From Laburnicola sp. R22_1 (lineage: Eukaryota > Ascomycota > Dothideomycetes > Pleosporales > Didymosphaeriaceae), in NCBI GenBank assembly GCA_014281115.1, contig JACONQ010000001.1, positions 682,001-746,000 on the forward strand: a stretch of DNA of 64,000 nt, given 5' to 3'. Below are positions 30,745 through 43,618 of this stretch, piece after piece. A model generated the notes under the pieces. The model did not search any database. It was given only the letters and a program-made list of their open reading frames with translations, and was not told where the DNA came from. The position numbers and the translations under genes were made by a program. Position 1 is the first letter of the stretch, and each line of letters begins with the position of its first letter.

Positions 30745-33700
30745 CTACCATCCCCTCCTCTTCCCTTTATACTCCGCACTCTTCTCTTTCCTCTTAACCT
30801 TCTTCACCTCATTCCTCCTCTTCTTCTCTTTGCCAAACTTCTCCGGCATAGTAACGGCCTCGATCTTCCTCTTCTGTTTCCTTTCCTCCCGTCTCTGCCT
30901 CACACCCTTTTGCACATCCCCCATCACTTTCAGGTATTCTTGCGTCCCCATGCGTTTCTGTAGCGTGTTCATGACTTCGCGGCTCTTGTCGATGATGGCT
31001 CGATATGTGTCGTTGAACGCAGGGTCCATGGAGCGCGGGATTGTCGTGGCGGGGTCGGTTAGAGTGGATAGTGTGGTGAGGAGGTGTGGGAGAGATGATT
31101 CGAGGGCCGGAAGGGGCAGCTTGGTTACTAGCGTCTCTAGAAGCGTGGCAGTTGCTGACTTTGGGTAGAGTGAAGACATTTTCATGATCTTGGTTTCGCG
31201 CCGGATTAGGCCTGAAAGCCGCGTAATGAGGCGATGGATAGCTGTGGGAGTAGCAGCCTTGCTCTTCTTGGGTTGAGATGTTTTGGGGGGCGGAGAGAAT
31301 CCACCCCACTCTTCGTCCGAACCATCGGCATTCTGGTCTTCCACACCGTTGGCCCCGTCATCGACTACAACATCGTCCTCTACATCCTCATCGTCATCTA
31401 CCTTCTGCCAATTCCAAAGCGCGCCGTTGGCAGCTAGACATCGTGCTAAAAAGGCCAGATTGCGAACGCTCTGAATGCATAGCTCTTCGCTGACGTTGGG
31501 CGTCGTGAGAGTTTTGAGGAAAGCATGTGTAAGCTTGATCATAACCTCCTCGGTCATCTGCAGGCCCCGCGAGCCTTTCAGTGGGATCTTGTCGAGACCT
31601 GGTTCGCCGTTCGTGTTGGAGAGATCTGCAAAGTACATCCCGACAAGCTTGGCAGCGGTGAGTTTTACCCAGGCATGGGGATACGAAACGGACGATCGAA
31701 TCGAAGCCCACATGCTACCCCTACTTGACGAAAAGGTAAAATCAGGCCAAGGCTTGCAGAGCTTGGAGAACACGACCAGCGAGTAGTAGATGAGCTCCCA
31801 GTCCTCCTCGTCGCGTCGCTCCAAGCACGTATCGATGATACTCCGAAGCTGCTCTAGAACGAACTCAAGATCTTTCGGTCTGGCGTCCGCCACTTCAAGA
31901 TAGAGACCCCAACATTGGATGCCGAGACGTTTGAGACCCGCATCCTCATCTTGTACCAGCCACTCCTTGAGGTCGCCTGTAAAGCTTTTTAGTTGCTGAG
32001 AGTTGGCACGCTCAAAGATTTTCTTAACTAGGGCGCCGGCCATAGAACGACAATCAGCCGAGTCATCGTTCGCCATGGAGTGTACCAAAGGAATGAACAT
32101 CATCCCTAGTTGATCCTGTAGGATGGCGTCACCGACTTTGGTGAGAATCAGATTCAAAGCTTCCATGACCGACTGTCTTCCCTCGACGTAGTCGTACCGC
32201 AGATTCTTTAGTAAGAATTCCAGCTGTTTCTTAAACCGATTTTTGGCTTGTGGGTACTCCATAAGGAAATTGAAGTAGCTGTTGCGCGCTATATCGCGCG
32301 CAGACCTCGTCTGATTCGTGATCATCATCGTGGCAACTTTGTCCATGACTTCATACACCTCAGTAATGACAATCTTGCGCGTCATGATCGCCTTGAGAAA
32401 GCCGAATGTAACACCTTGACGATCAGGCTCGTCAACATCTGGCAGTATACGTTTCAAGAGGTGGGAAAGGTCCTGTTCTCTGACTTCGACATTCGGCCTC
32501 TCTCGGAGCACACTGGTTATCAGCTTCAAAGACGCCTGCGCGATTTCGGTATTTGAAGATGGAGCGCCTTTGATCGCACGTACAGCTTCCGTCACATATA
32601 CAGGGCAATTCTCATCCAATTCTCGCATCGGAACTTTGATGATCGTGGAGAGAAGACGGATGGCGGAAGTCTGTATCTCTTCCTGACTTGCAATCAAGGC
32701 GTCGCCGATGACTGGAAGAAAACCTGACAGATTCTGAGGTGTTTGAAGGTCTTCATGCTTGCGAAGTACCGTTCGTAGGGTATCCATGCCGAATCGGATA
32801 AGTTTGAAGGTGTACAGCGTAGTGGAATGACGAGTACCTGATTTGGCGGCGCCTTTCATGTTTATGAGGAATTTCTTGTTCCTGCGCTCCACTTGTTCGA
32901 CTTTGCCCGAGCTATTGTTGGACTTGTAGACTTCCTGGATCAGCTCGTAGCAGAAGACTAAAATGTCGCGATTCTTCACCGTAGGATTCTGAAGTACACC
33001 AAGTCCTATGCGTCGGAGTAACTCGTCAATCTTCTGGACCATCCTAGCATTCAGCTTCTCCAACAGAAGAGACTTGATAGGTAGAACCAAGTCGATCAGA
33101 TGTGAGGGGGTTGTGGAACGCGCGATTATGTCCATCGAGTCGAAACTCTTGCTACTCTTTACTTCTTTCATCTTGCTGATATATTCTTCGGCATCCTTTT
33201 CCTGACCAGTTACGCCGAAGGTGTCATCCATGATCACCTCCACTATTTCCGCGACACAATAGTCTAAATCGCCCGGTTTTAATTGGTCGGACATCTTGAC
33301 GAGGATGCTGTGCAGAGTAAAAGAGAGTACGTGGAGCTGATACCCTCGCGAGAGTGCAATACGAAGTGCTTTGAGGATAAATCCCAAATAAGTAGGGCCT
33401 GTGAAAGTAGCGATCTCCCCTAAGGTATTGCGTGCCATGTCTCTGCTGTCCTGGGCACGACTTCGCAAGATGTGAGAGATGTCTAGGAGAACCGCTGGTA
33501 GCCGCACCTCAACCTCCGTGGGTGGTAGAATAAGAAGTGCCTTGCACACGGCAATGGCAACGGGGACCCGGAGACTGACCGTCGACTCGTCCTTTTTCCG
33601 TAGAAACTCGGACAAGTTCGGTAGGATGTTGTTCACGATGTCGTTTGTCAACTTTTCCTGCTGCGGCAGAGTCTTCGAGAGTGCAGAAGGTGGTTCTTCA

Positions 33701-36700
33701 ATCTCCATACCATCAACACCATTGATCTGATCGGCGCCATCGGAGGTTGGTTCCTGCGTTTGCGTACTTGTTGACTCAGAAGATACATAACCTCTCATAC
33801 GTCCGGCTTGGTTCAAGCTGTCTAAAAGTCCACTCAAAAGTTTAATGACAGTCTTTTGCATGTCTTCCTTGGTCGTGAGATAACCAATGTATCTTTTCAG
33901 TAAAGAGCGGAACTGCGGCCACTCCAGTCCTGCACAGAGTGTCGAGATTGTCTTGATGCTTTCTCCAGCCAGACCATTGGCACTGTCGTCGTCGCCTTTA
34001 TTGAAAACAAAATGCTCGATGAGTGGAAAAAGAATGTGGTAGATGTTCCCGCTCTGCAAATGTGAAGTGTTGGAAGCGAGTCGTCGAAGCGCACGTAACC
34101 GCCGATGACTCTGTATGTGTAAGATATTGCTGTAGAAGGATGCTTCTTCGTCCGCAGACACCAGTATTCGTAGGTCTGCAACAGGAGTCCAGCCATGGTA
34201 TGTTTCAACTAGCTGAGCTAGTACAGCCAAAAACTCCACCCGAACAAACTCTGATGGTTCGCGCATCCCATATCGTATGCCAGGAAGAATCGCCGCGGAG
34301 ATGAAATCCTGGGAAGCCTGGTCCTGTGTTGAGGTTTTGATGAAATGTCGTAGCGTATGGGATGCGTTAACGCGTATACTAAGCTCGTCGTTGTCTTTGA
34401 TGAAATAGAGCATGTTGTATACAAGGGGCTTCCATTGTAAAAGTCCGTAGCAGAGGTCCCCGGTAATCGCACCAAATGCGGCAGACCGGCATTCAAAGTC
34501 AGGTTCGTCTAAGCGGGAAGCAGAGTAGGAATTCAGATCGTGACAAAGGTTCGCCACCGTTGACATATCGTCATGATAGGTCGAAAGATCTTCAATGATA
34601 GTACACAACATAAGTCGGGCGTCTCTGTCCTTGATGTAAGAGAAAAGTGGGCAGACTGCTTCGAACACGACGTCGAACAATTCTGTCATGTCCGTAGCCT
34701 GGCAGCGCGGAATGAATTCGTGCAGTATCTTGAGCAACCCGAGTTTAGTAGCTGCGTTGACCCGTTGTGAAGGTTGTCGGAGGAGGAAACTGGATATCTC
34801 GATCATACTACGCGACTCCGCCGAACCTACCACATGAGGTGCAAGTTCAGCGACAGTGTGAACACCGGATTCAAGCACATCCTTGCTCGGGCTCTTTCGA
34901 AGAAGCTCACCAACCCGGCTGAGAATCATGTTTGCATACGGTTGCAGTAGGTTGGATTGCACCTTGTTTCTCTGGATCTTCGCCTCTGTCGAGTCATTCA
35001 CAGGGCTGGCTAGCGAGATGAGTTCGCGCAAAATGCTGTCCAATACAAACCGTTTCACCTCATCTTTGGCAGAGGGCACGCCGAGACATTCAGCGATCTT
35101 GCTCAGGATATTCAAGTCGAAATCGACAAGGAATGATGCTGTAACAGAGGACTTCGACCAAGCCGAGAAGAGGTGTAGAAGACCCGATACTGACTGCGCT
35201 GTCTCAATGGGTAACTTTTCGATCCTTGGGCTCACTAGTTCTTCCACTATGGTCGGTGCGTAAGGTGTCCAAGGAAAATCGGGACAACTTTCGAACAGAA
35301 TGTTCAAAGCATGAAGAGACCGTTGGCGAATGGCCCTGAACATTGATGTTTTGTTGTTGTTGGCGTCCGATTCTGACACACTGGACTTCGCTATGGTTCG
35401 AGATGCATTGATGAGACAGTAAAGGATGGGATCGACGATGAAGGCGACAAACGGCCGAATCGTGGTTTTGAGGGCGGTAAGCATGTCTTCGATCATGTTT
35501 ATCATGCCAACCTGCTTCCGAGGAGCCAAAAGATCCGCTTGCAGCACGCTCTCATCGAGGGTTCCGTCCACAAGGATGTTGATGCCACTCAAAGAACTCA
35601 TAGCAATTTCAAGAAATTGATGGATAGCGCGGTCTTCAAATCTAGTCAGTACCTGAAAGACCGCTTTCCTCTTGACGTCCAGGCCACGCTTCCCGCTGAT
35701 AATTTTGCCATATAATAGCCGAAGGAGTACCGGAAGTAAAGCCTCTCGATGCTGCTCTTTGATCAAGCTCTGTTCAGAGCCAGCGTCTAAAAAGACAGAG
35801 ATTTCGTCGCGAAACCGCGAGTCATCGAGAAGGTGAAACAAATTTTCTTGATATTCGACAATGGCAGGTTCTTTCCAGGCGAGCAGTGCTTTGAGTGCAG
35901 CCTTCTGAATCTCGACATCACCGTTCCCCAGCAGAGCCAGCATGGCCTGGTAGACATCAGTTGAGCGATACAAGACCCTGGGATTTGTAAACTTTGAAAA
36001 TAGATTGAGCATGGCCTTTCGGTCTTTCCCAGACCAATGGAGTTCCGGCTCTGCTGTTTCCCCGAGAGTGCCAACGTCATCCGACACGTTCGTCGCCCGT
36101 TGAGATGATGCCCAATCAAGCAGGACAGGCACCAGGACACGGGAGCGTTTCTCAGCAACAGCGGGCAGTTCATTGAGAATACGTAGTGCTTGCGTCCTGC
36201 TAAAGGGGTTCACAAACTGGATGTTCGTGTGATCACTTTCAAAGCGAGATTTGAGTTCCTCATCAACATTTTCCATCATGGCTTGTCTCTGGCCTATGAC
36301 GTGCTCGAGCTGCAGGATATTGGTACACTCGAATTTGCTCACGTAAGTTGGCGGTGCTGGCGTTTCTGTCGAGTTGCTTGACGATTCTGCCTGGCTAGAG
36401 GGTTGGCTGAGCCACTCAAAAGCGATACGTAAGAGGTGGAGCTCGCCTTCTTTCGTTGCGCAGATGAGCTTCAACGCCGCGCAGGCATCGTCCCATACCG
36501 ACGCAAGTCTGACGTGGAGAAGGCCGAATAGAAATGTCGCGATAGCTTCCCCTAACCAATCGTCTGAAGATATCGATGGATACATCTTGGCGAGCTGGCC
36601 TATGCGCATAGATATGGATCGTTGGTTATCCAGGTTCACAGGAGTTTGTTCGATGATGCTCGCTGTAGCTGTAACATTTCGTCGTTCTTCGCTGTCCGAG

Positions 36701-38713
36701 GCAATCATTTCGAGCAGCCCCAATGCCACGAGGCGAGATTCGTGCGAAGGTGACCCTAAACAACGTAGAAGGGCTTGCTTAAGAGAATGCATGTGGCTCC
36801 CTTTGAAGTCAAGGTCTGATTTGTTACTCTCGGCGATAGAGAGCAGAGCCTTCCAGAAAGGAAGACTGTCTCCATGCCTTGTCGAAGCTGAGCACAGTGA
36901 AGGCCAAAGATGCAGAATCGATTCCCGCAAGTTGCTGTGATGGACAAGATACCGAAATCCGTTTCCAATGGCGAATGTAGTGACAGATACTGCAGGCCTT
37001 TCGCTGTCAGTCTCAAGTGAATCCTTCAGTGTCTTGTAAAGACATTGTGAGATGGACTCCTGTGTTTCTGGGGGGATGATGAGACTGCCAACAGCATCGA
37101 GGAAGGCGTTACAATCGTAAAGTATGCGGCTTAAGTCATGTGCTTCGTGTTTGGCTGCATCTAGCTGCTGGAATCGATGGATCATCAGGTCTTGCCAAGA
37201 AACGGAGGCTTGTAGCGACGTGCTCGCAATGACGCTATGTTCGTATAAGCTTGGCAGTATAACGCCTAGTTGGTCTCCATATTCTTGTGCTTTCTGAACA
37301 ATGAATCTACAGCCGTTAGTAAACGATCTAGAGCATTATGTACAGCACTCACCTTTTGAAGTAGGACAGAAGGAGCGTATTGAATCTCCCAGCGCCGAGA
37401 TCTGCAAAGATGTTACAGAAAGAAAGGAAATACGGCTCCAAAGGCCCCCTGCTCAGCTTCTCGAGAAGTTGAGTGTGGGGAATTGCGGCGTCAATGGGGC
37501 AGTACTGGAAAACCACAGCAAGTGTCGAGAGAAGTTCTTGAATGTGCGCCATTTCGGGTGTTGGAGAACTATCCGCATTCTGGACGAGAAGACTGGTGGT
37601 TACCAGCACGGGTGGCCATGCAGCAACGCGCGACCCTTTGCGCACACCACACACCACAAAAAGAAGTCGGGAAGATAACCCAAGATAGCGACTATCCAAG
37701 GCCTTGCTTTTGATCCTCTCAAGGATGGCTTCTAGAAGAGGCTGAAAATGCTCCGCATCCGTATGGTGGACCATGGATGTAAGGACGCCGACAAGAACAG
37801 GCTCCAGCGGAGGAGTGTGTAGTCCAGCATACTCCAGGTTATATGTCTGCAATAGCATTTCCTGTAAGATGGCGACAGCACTTGAGTGCAATCCTCGCTG
37901 AACCCCCTGCATGGAATCTGCGAACAGTGTCATCAGGCCTTGCCGGAACTCCATGTCCATGGCACCGTCTTGCGATTCCTTCAGTTGCTCCGAAATGTGT
38001 TGGATAATAGTTCTCAGAGGGGCCGGGTCTCGATGATATGCAGCTCCAGCCTTTCGTACCAGAAAACTCAGCGATTCAGCCGCAAATCGCATTACGAAAT
38101 GTTTCTGGCGTGCTTTGCCTAGCAGGGGGACCATCAAGTCGAACACAGGCCGCAGATCCGGAACTAAGAGCCTCGAGAGGTACTTGAAAAGCCAGGCCAA
38201 GCACGTAAAGCTCCATTCAATCACCTCGATATCGGCATGTGTGGCAGCCAGGTGGGCTACCGTCCGGACTGCGCGCTCAAAGTGCTTCTCGAAGCGCACG
38301 CCAAGGTCGTGCGCAAAGCTTGCCATGAGCCTCAGCAGCGGCTCCTCGCTGCTCTTATCCCCCTGTTCAATAGCTTCGACGAGAAGGTCGAATATGCGCT
38401 CATCATGGTGGAGGACCTGCGGAAGACTGTCGCAGAGCGGGGCGACGCGACGGGCGAAGGTGGTGAATACGTCGGCGAGCACGATTTCTCTCCATTCGAC
38501 AAGAGACTCCTTGAAGTACGAGAAGTTGGCGTCAAGCTCTGCATCGTCGATTATGGTATTGCGGCCGCGGCGGACGGGCTCGATTTTGAGTTTCGCGATG
38601 CGTTGGCCGAAGGACTGGAAGGTGTGCTTTTTCGCCGACACGGTGCAGCCCTTGACTCGTTTTGGGGCGCGCAGCTTCGTGGCTGGTCGGGGTCCTCGCG
38701 ACATGGCGGCCAT
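30745..38713 (-). CDS. UTP20: UTP20, U3 snoRNP / 90S pre-ribosome HEAT-repeat protein
   Basis: Two exons, 38713-37353 and 37306-30745, with a 46-nt intron (GTGAGT ... CTAAC ... GTAG), encode about 2640 residues, the usual UTP20/DRIM size. The start is the first ATG (MAAMSRGPRP; 38704 is the alternative). The N-terminal part has KHTFQSFGQRIAKLKI, typical of UTP20; the body is continuous HEAT/ARM-like helices; an acidic stretch (DDDEDVEDDVVVDD) lies near residue 2440. The C-terminus is strongly basic (KFGKEKKRRNEVKKVKRKEK), consistent with nucleolar localisation. The protein belongs to the SSU processome and is needed for 18S rRNA maturation. The gene is intact. Its start lies only 112 bp from the left end of the inserted transposon. 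Confidence 0.95.
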
Positions 38714-38825
38714 GGCTAGTGAAAGAGGCGTGGGAGGGCGGATCGTTGTGCACGAAGTCGAAGTCTGCGCACCTGCCTTCTCCACAAAATTTCTCTAGCC
38801 GCCAAGATTTCGGATCTTATCGATG

Positions 38826-40937
38826 ACGTGTCTGTGCGCGTGCCGAGCCACTTCGCGTGCCGAGCCACCCAACACCAAAACGCTAAATAATCGCCTGAAT
38901 TTGACGCGTCATAACTCCACCAATATGGGGGCAATCGAGGATGCGATTGCAGCTATTGAATCTTTAAATCCAGGGGAATCATTTTCGTACAGAAATATTG
39001 CTGCCACCTACGGTGTAGATCGAACTACGTTATCCCGAAGACACAAGCGCGTTCAGGCACCAAATGAAGCCAAGAACATCAACCAGCAGAAACTCAACCC
39101 ACAGCAAGAGCAGGAGCTTGTAAAATATATCAAAGGACTTACAGAGAGACATATACCACCTACTAGGGAGATGGTACGAAATTTCGCCTCTATAGTAGCT
39201 AAGGAGGCAGTCAGCGAGAGCTGGGTTACCCGCTTTATTAACCGACACAGCATTCATCTTATCTCGCAATGGACAGTTGGCATGGACAGCAATCGCTACA
39301 AAGCTGATTCAGGGGATAAATATCGCCTCTACTTTCAGCTCCTACATGACAAGATTAATCAATATCAAATAGATCCTTGTTATACCTACAATATGGATAA
39401 GAAAGGCTTTATAATCGGTGTTGTTAGCAGATTAAAGAGAATATTCAGCCGACGAATGTGGGAGAAGAAGGAGGTTAGGGCATCACTCCAGGATGGAAAC
39501 CGCGCGTGGATCACGCTCCTAGCATGTATATGCGCCAATAGATCTGCTCTGCCTCCTAGCCTAATCTATAAGGCTGCTAACAAAGGCATCCAATCAGCCT
39601 GGGTAGAAGACATTAAGGCAGGAGAACATGAAGTCTTTATCACCTCATCACCCTCTGGCTGGACGAACAACGATATTAGTCTTGCCTGGCTTAAACAGGT
39701 ATTCGATCGCTGTACAAAAGAGAAGACTCAACAAGCATATTAGCTCCTAATCCTAGACGGCCATAGATCCCACATTACAATGGATTTCATCGACTACTGT
39801 AATAAGCATAGGATCCTGCTTGCTATCCTGCCTCCTCATTTAACTTATACGCTTTAGCCACTTAACGTTGCAATGTTCAAGCCTCTATTAACTGCCTACT
39901 TAGCTAAGCTCTCAAAATACCTCAACGCAGGCCAAGGCCTAGTTTCTATTAAGAAGGGCAATTTCTTCCCACTATTCTAGAAGGCATGGCAGGCCTCCTT
40001 TAAGGAATTAACAATCCTTAGCTCTTTTAGAGCAATAGGCATATCACCACCTAATCATAATCCAATCCTTGATAGATTCACTAGATCTCAAGAATCAAGA
40101 GAAAGCTCCTCATCCCTACTGAGCGATCATGATTGGAGAAAGGTGGATAGGCTCGTACGCTCTGCAGTTAAGGATTAGAGTAGTAAGGATACGCAGAAGC
40201 TTTGTTAATCGCTCCACTATCTATCTGTTTAAAATGAGCTACTCCACTACAATATTAATGGGCTTAGGGAGGCACTGTCTATAAAGCAGAAGCGTAAGAA
40301 GAAGGGCAAAGCTCTAGATCTCTAATAGCGCAAGGAGTATTACAGTAGGTTAGTGTTCTGGTCACCTAGGAAGGTGAGAGAGGCACGTGTCCGTTAATCT
40401 ATTAAGGAGCAGGAGGATAAGGAGCAGCAGCTTTAAAAAGCAGAGACAGCAGAGCTAAAGAAGGCAGCTAGACTATATAAGGAGAAAATCCAGCAGGAAA
40501 AGCGTGCTGCGCGAGAGGCAGCGAAGGAGGTAAGAGAGAAGGAGAGAGCTAAAAAGGCAGCTTAGCGCGCTGCCTAGAAGTCTGCCCCCGACGCAAAAAA
40601 AGCTCTATAGTCATCTAAAAATAGTAAGAGGAAGGCCTCTTAGCTATCTCTACAGAGCAGAAAACGTCAGAAACGTGTTGTTAATGCTTTAGATGTTGAG
40701 GAGTCCTTAGAGGGCGCATTTGCTGCCCCAACCGTCTCTACACGTCGCGGCCGCAATATCAAGCTTCTAGACAGATATAAATAGTGCAAATTAATCGCAA
40801 GAATCTATTTAATGCCCCTCTAGAAAATCCTGTAATAATATTAATTGTGGGTGGCTCTATAGCTTCATTTTTGCATAAGCTGTTATGGTGTTGGGTGGCT
40901 CGTCACGCGAAGTGGCTCGGCACGCGCACAGACACGT
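38826..40937 (+). mobile_element. pogo/Fot1-like DNA transposon, degenerate, with 56-bp inverted repeats
   Basis: A 2112-bp element. The left end 38826-38881 and right end 40882-40937 are inverted copies with two mismatches in 56 bp; both begin ACGTGTCTGTGCGCGTGCCG when read inward. Within each end a 15-bp motif CGCGTGCCGAGCCAC occurs twice 17 bp apart (38837 and 38854 on the left; one of the two is altered on the right). This is a likely pair of transposase-binding sites. The flanks read TG (left) and TA (right), so the TA duplication expected for this superfamily is not clean. The single gene inside is a decayed transposase. The element sits between the divergent UTP20 and DRN1-like starts. 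Confidence 0.9.
38925..40784 (+). pseudogene. transposase of the pogo/Fot1 (Tc1-mariner) superfamily, RIP-type decay
   Basis: One continuous frame of 620 codons from ATG 38925 to TAG 40782 has no indel but 14 premature stops (39741, 39855, 39978, 40176, 40206, 40230, 40323, 40326, 40395, 40434, 40563, 40575, 40608, 40641). All are TAA or TAG and none TGA. The N-terminal helix-turn-helix (SFSYRNIAATYGVDRTTLSR) and CENP-B-type DNA-binding region are readable. The DDE core is present but altered: NMDKKGF (usually NMDE), LLILDGHRSH, PLNVAMF (usually PLD). The C-terminus is a Lys/Arg-rich coiled region. Changes of the kind CAG/CAA to TAG/TAA and TGG to TAG, plus acidic-to-Lys/Asn changes, are those expected of RIP. 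It cannot encode an active enzyme. Confidence 0.92.
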
Positions 40938-41010
40938 TAAGGCTGCGCGCACCGACGCGCCTCGACGCCGAAAGTCCAACAACCGCCGTCGCCCACGCGC
41001 TGTCGCCAGC

Positions 41011-42690
41011 ATGGCGTCCAAAATGTAAGAAATACCCGCTCATACTGCCTGGAGATACATTGTACTAATTGGATACAGCGCAGTGATTGGCGATGTGAAC
41101 GGCCAGTTCCCGGCTGTCTTCCAGAAGCTAGCGCCGCTTCATGCAAAGCAAGGCTTCGCTTTTGTTCTCATCGTGGGAAATCTGTTCGCCAGCCCATCAG
41201 ATGCAACCGAAGAAGACGAGGCTAACGTGCAATCCCTAATACAAGGTAAGATTGACGTACCCGTGCCTACTTATTTTGCCCTCGGCAGCCGTGCCCTCCC
41301 CCAGCCCGCAGTCGACAAACTTGCGTCATCTAAGGATGAGCTATGTCACAATCTGCACTTTCTTGGCAAACGTACCGTCATGAAGACTGCTGAGGGGGTT
41401 CGCATCGTTGCTCTCGGTGGCCGGCTCGACTCCAACATCATCGCTGGCGAGTCGCAGGATAAATTCCCACCGTACTACAGCGACACCGATGCTAAAGTCC
41501 TTCGCGGCGCGACCACTGCCGACATCCTCGTGACCACAGAATGGCCAGAGGGCATTCGATCACGATCTAAAGTTCCTTTCGATCCAGAGGTGCAGCCACG
41601 AGCGCAAGAATGCATCGCTGACCTCGACGTGGTGCTGAAGCCACGCTATCACTTTTCCACCTCGGGTGTGAACTACTTTGAGCGCGAGCCTTTCTTTCAT
41701 GCCCCTGGCGATGAAACCGACGGCCTCTTCCCCATCACTCGGTTCATCAGCCTTGCCTCGTACGGAAACCCCACCAAGCAGAAGTGGATATACGCCTTTT
41801 CGTTAGATCCAACCGCAAGCCATCCCGTCTCCCCTCCGTCTGGTTCGACGATATGCCCACTCACCCATTCTGATAAGAAGCGCTCCGCGCCCGAACACAG
41901 AGAATCGGCTCTCGTGTACGACGATGGCCAGCGGGGCGGTCATAGATCGAACAAACGCCGAAAGCGCGAACGACCCATATTGGCCACAGAATGCTTCTTC
42001 TGCCTTTCCAACGAGAACATTGCAACCCATCTCATCTCATCCATCGGCGAAAACTCTTACCTAACTACCGCCAAAGGCCCCTTGCCTACGCCGCAGTTCT
42101 TTCCGAAGTTAGGCTTTCCGGGCCATCTTCTCATCATACCTTTCAGCCATCGGCCAACGCTGGCATCCATGGAGGAAGAGGAGCGCCATGCAACGTATAC
42201 AGAGATGCAGAAATACAGAGCATCGATGAACAAGATGCTGCGAGCGCATGCGGAAGAAGAGTATGGCTCCGTAACATGGGAAGTCAGCAAAGCCAGCTTG
42301 CCGCACACGCACTGGCAGTACATGCCCATATCAACCGATCTCATACGTAGAGGCCTCGTCGAAGCAGCCTTCAAGGTTCTTGCGGAGAATTACCACTGGC
42401 CCAACTTCACTAGAGAGGATGTAGGCGACGGCTTCGAGGAAACGAGCGACTTCTTCCGAGTCATGATCTGGGATCCGAAGAACGACGCGGAGAAGCATAC
42501 CAGCTTGACCATGCGCTTCGACGAGAAAATCAAATTCCGTCTGCAGTACGGACGAGAAGTACTGGGGAAGCTCCTTCGCTTGGACCAGCGAGTGGACTGG
42601 AGGGATTGCGGGCAGACGCAGGCGGAGGAAGAGCGTGATGTGAAGAACTTCAAGACGGCGTTCAAGGAATTTGATTTCACGGCGGACTAG
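41011..42690 (+). CDS. DRN1: DRN1/CWF19L1-like lariat-debranching-associated protein
   Basis: A first exon of 14 nt (41011-41024, MASK plus part of Ile) and a second 41079-42690 are joined across a 54-nt intron (GTAAGA ... TACTAAT ... TACAG), giving 541 residues. The N-terminal domain is metallophosphoesterase-like (IAVIGDVNGQFPAVFQKLAP, VLIVGNLFA, FALGSRALP, VALGGRLDS). A basic stretch (SNKRRKRERP) follows. Then come the CWF19 C-terminal modules: ECFFCLSNENIATHLISSIG, then HLLIIPFSHRPTLASM, a HIT-like segment, and FRVMIWD. In yeast Drn1 works with the debranching enzyme Dbr1 on intron lariats. The gene is intact; its start is only 73 bp from the right end of the transposon. Confidence 0.92.
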
Positions 42691-42857
42691 GCATGATACC
42701 CAGAGTGGTCGGGATGCATTTCATGTGTATAATAGGATGCCGATTCGGCAAGGAAGCGTGAATTCACGCAACCATGAACATAGGTTCAATGAAACTATAC
42801 CATCAGTTCAGCAAGTACTTCCTTCTTCCCCACCAGACCTGCCCTCCCATTCCCGCA

Positions 42858-43618
42858 TCAGCACGTATTCATCATGCTAGTCAAAGCGCTCTTCTCCGCT
42901 CTCGTAACGGTCAACGCATACACGCTCTTAACCTTAATCCACATCTTGGCATACGTGCAGAAATAGCTCGCTATTCTTCCCATTAGCCACCATCATCTCC
43001 CCGCAGCATCCCCACGCAGTACTCACTTAGCGGCGGCTTCCAGTCCTCCGGCCCCTTATCCCCCTTGGATTGATTCACACTATCCGTCACAGCAATAAGC
43101 TGCGGATTCGCAAGATCATTCGCAAACGCCTGTCGGCGGGCCGTCGTCCAGCTCGCTGCTCCCGACTACATTTCCCCCACCTCGGCATTAGCACCACACC
43201 ACCATTCAACGCCTACCCCATGCACCGAAGGACTCGGATTCAGACGCACCTTCCACGCATTACTCAACGGAACCATGTGATCGATGTCCACGTCGCTGGC
43301 CGCCGTCCACGACGCGCCGTCGTACACACTGTACCACGTCCCGGATGTAGACCTGCAGGAGGAGTCGGTGACTACGTTGGTGCCGTCGCGCTTGAGGACG
43401 GTCTCGCGCGTGGAGCAGCCGTTTTGCGTGATCCAGTGGGGGAAGAGGTCGCGCGAGTAGCCGGTTTGGGGGCCTTGGGGTTGTACGGTTAGGGCGGTGA
43501 GGAGGGTGGTTGCGGTGGCTGTTGTGGGGATGTTGGGGGGCGTGCGGGCTTCGAGGGGAAGGGGGGTGGGGAGGGCGGCGATGAGGGCGGGGAGGAGGCC
43601 GAGGAGGGGGAGTTTCAT
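42858..43618 (-). CDS. secreted HNH-type nuclease, DUF1524 family
   Basis: Three exons (43618-43250, 43165-43027, 42970-42858) give 206 residues in phase. Signal peptide: MKLPLLGLLPALIAALPTPL. The domain has YSRDLFPHWITQNGCSTRET, a Cys-bounded segment with GTWYSVYDG, and the active-site motif DIDHMVPLSNAWK split from SGAASWTTARRQAFANDLAN by intron 1. It then has VTDSVNQSKGDKGPEDWKPP, YFCTYAKMWIKVK and an ending SALTSMMNTC. This is the DHxxPL-type HNH core of small secreted nucleases found in fungi and actinobacteria. It probably degrades extracellular nucleic acid. The last exon would be missed by simple frame scanning. Confidence 0.9.
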
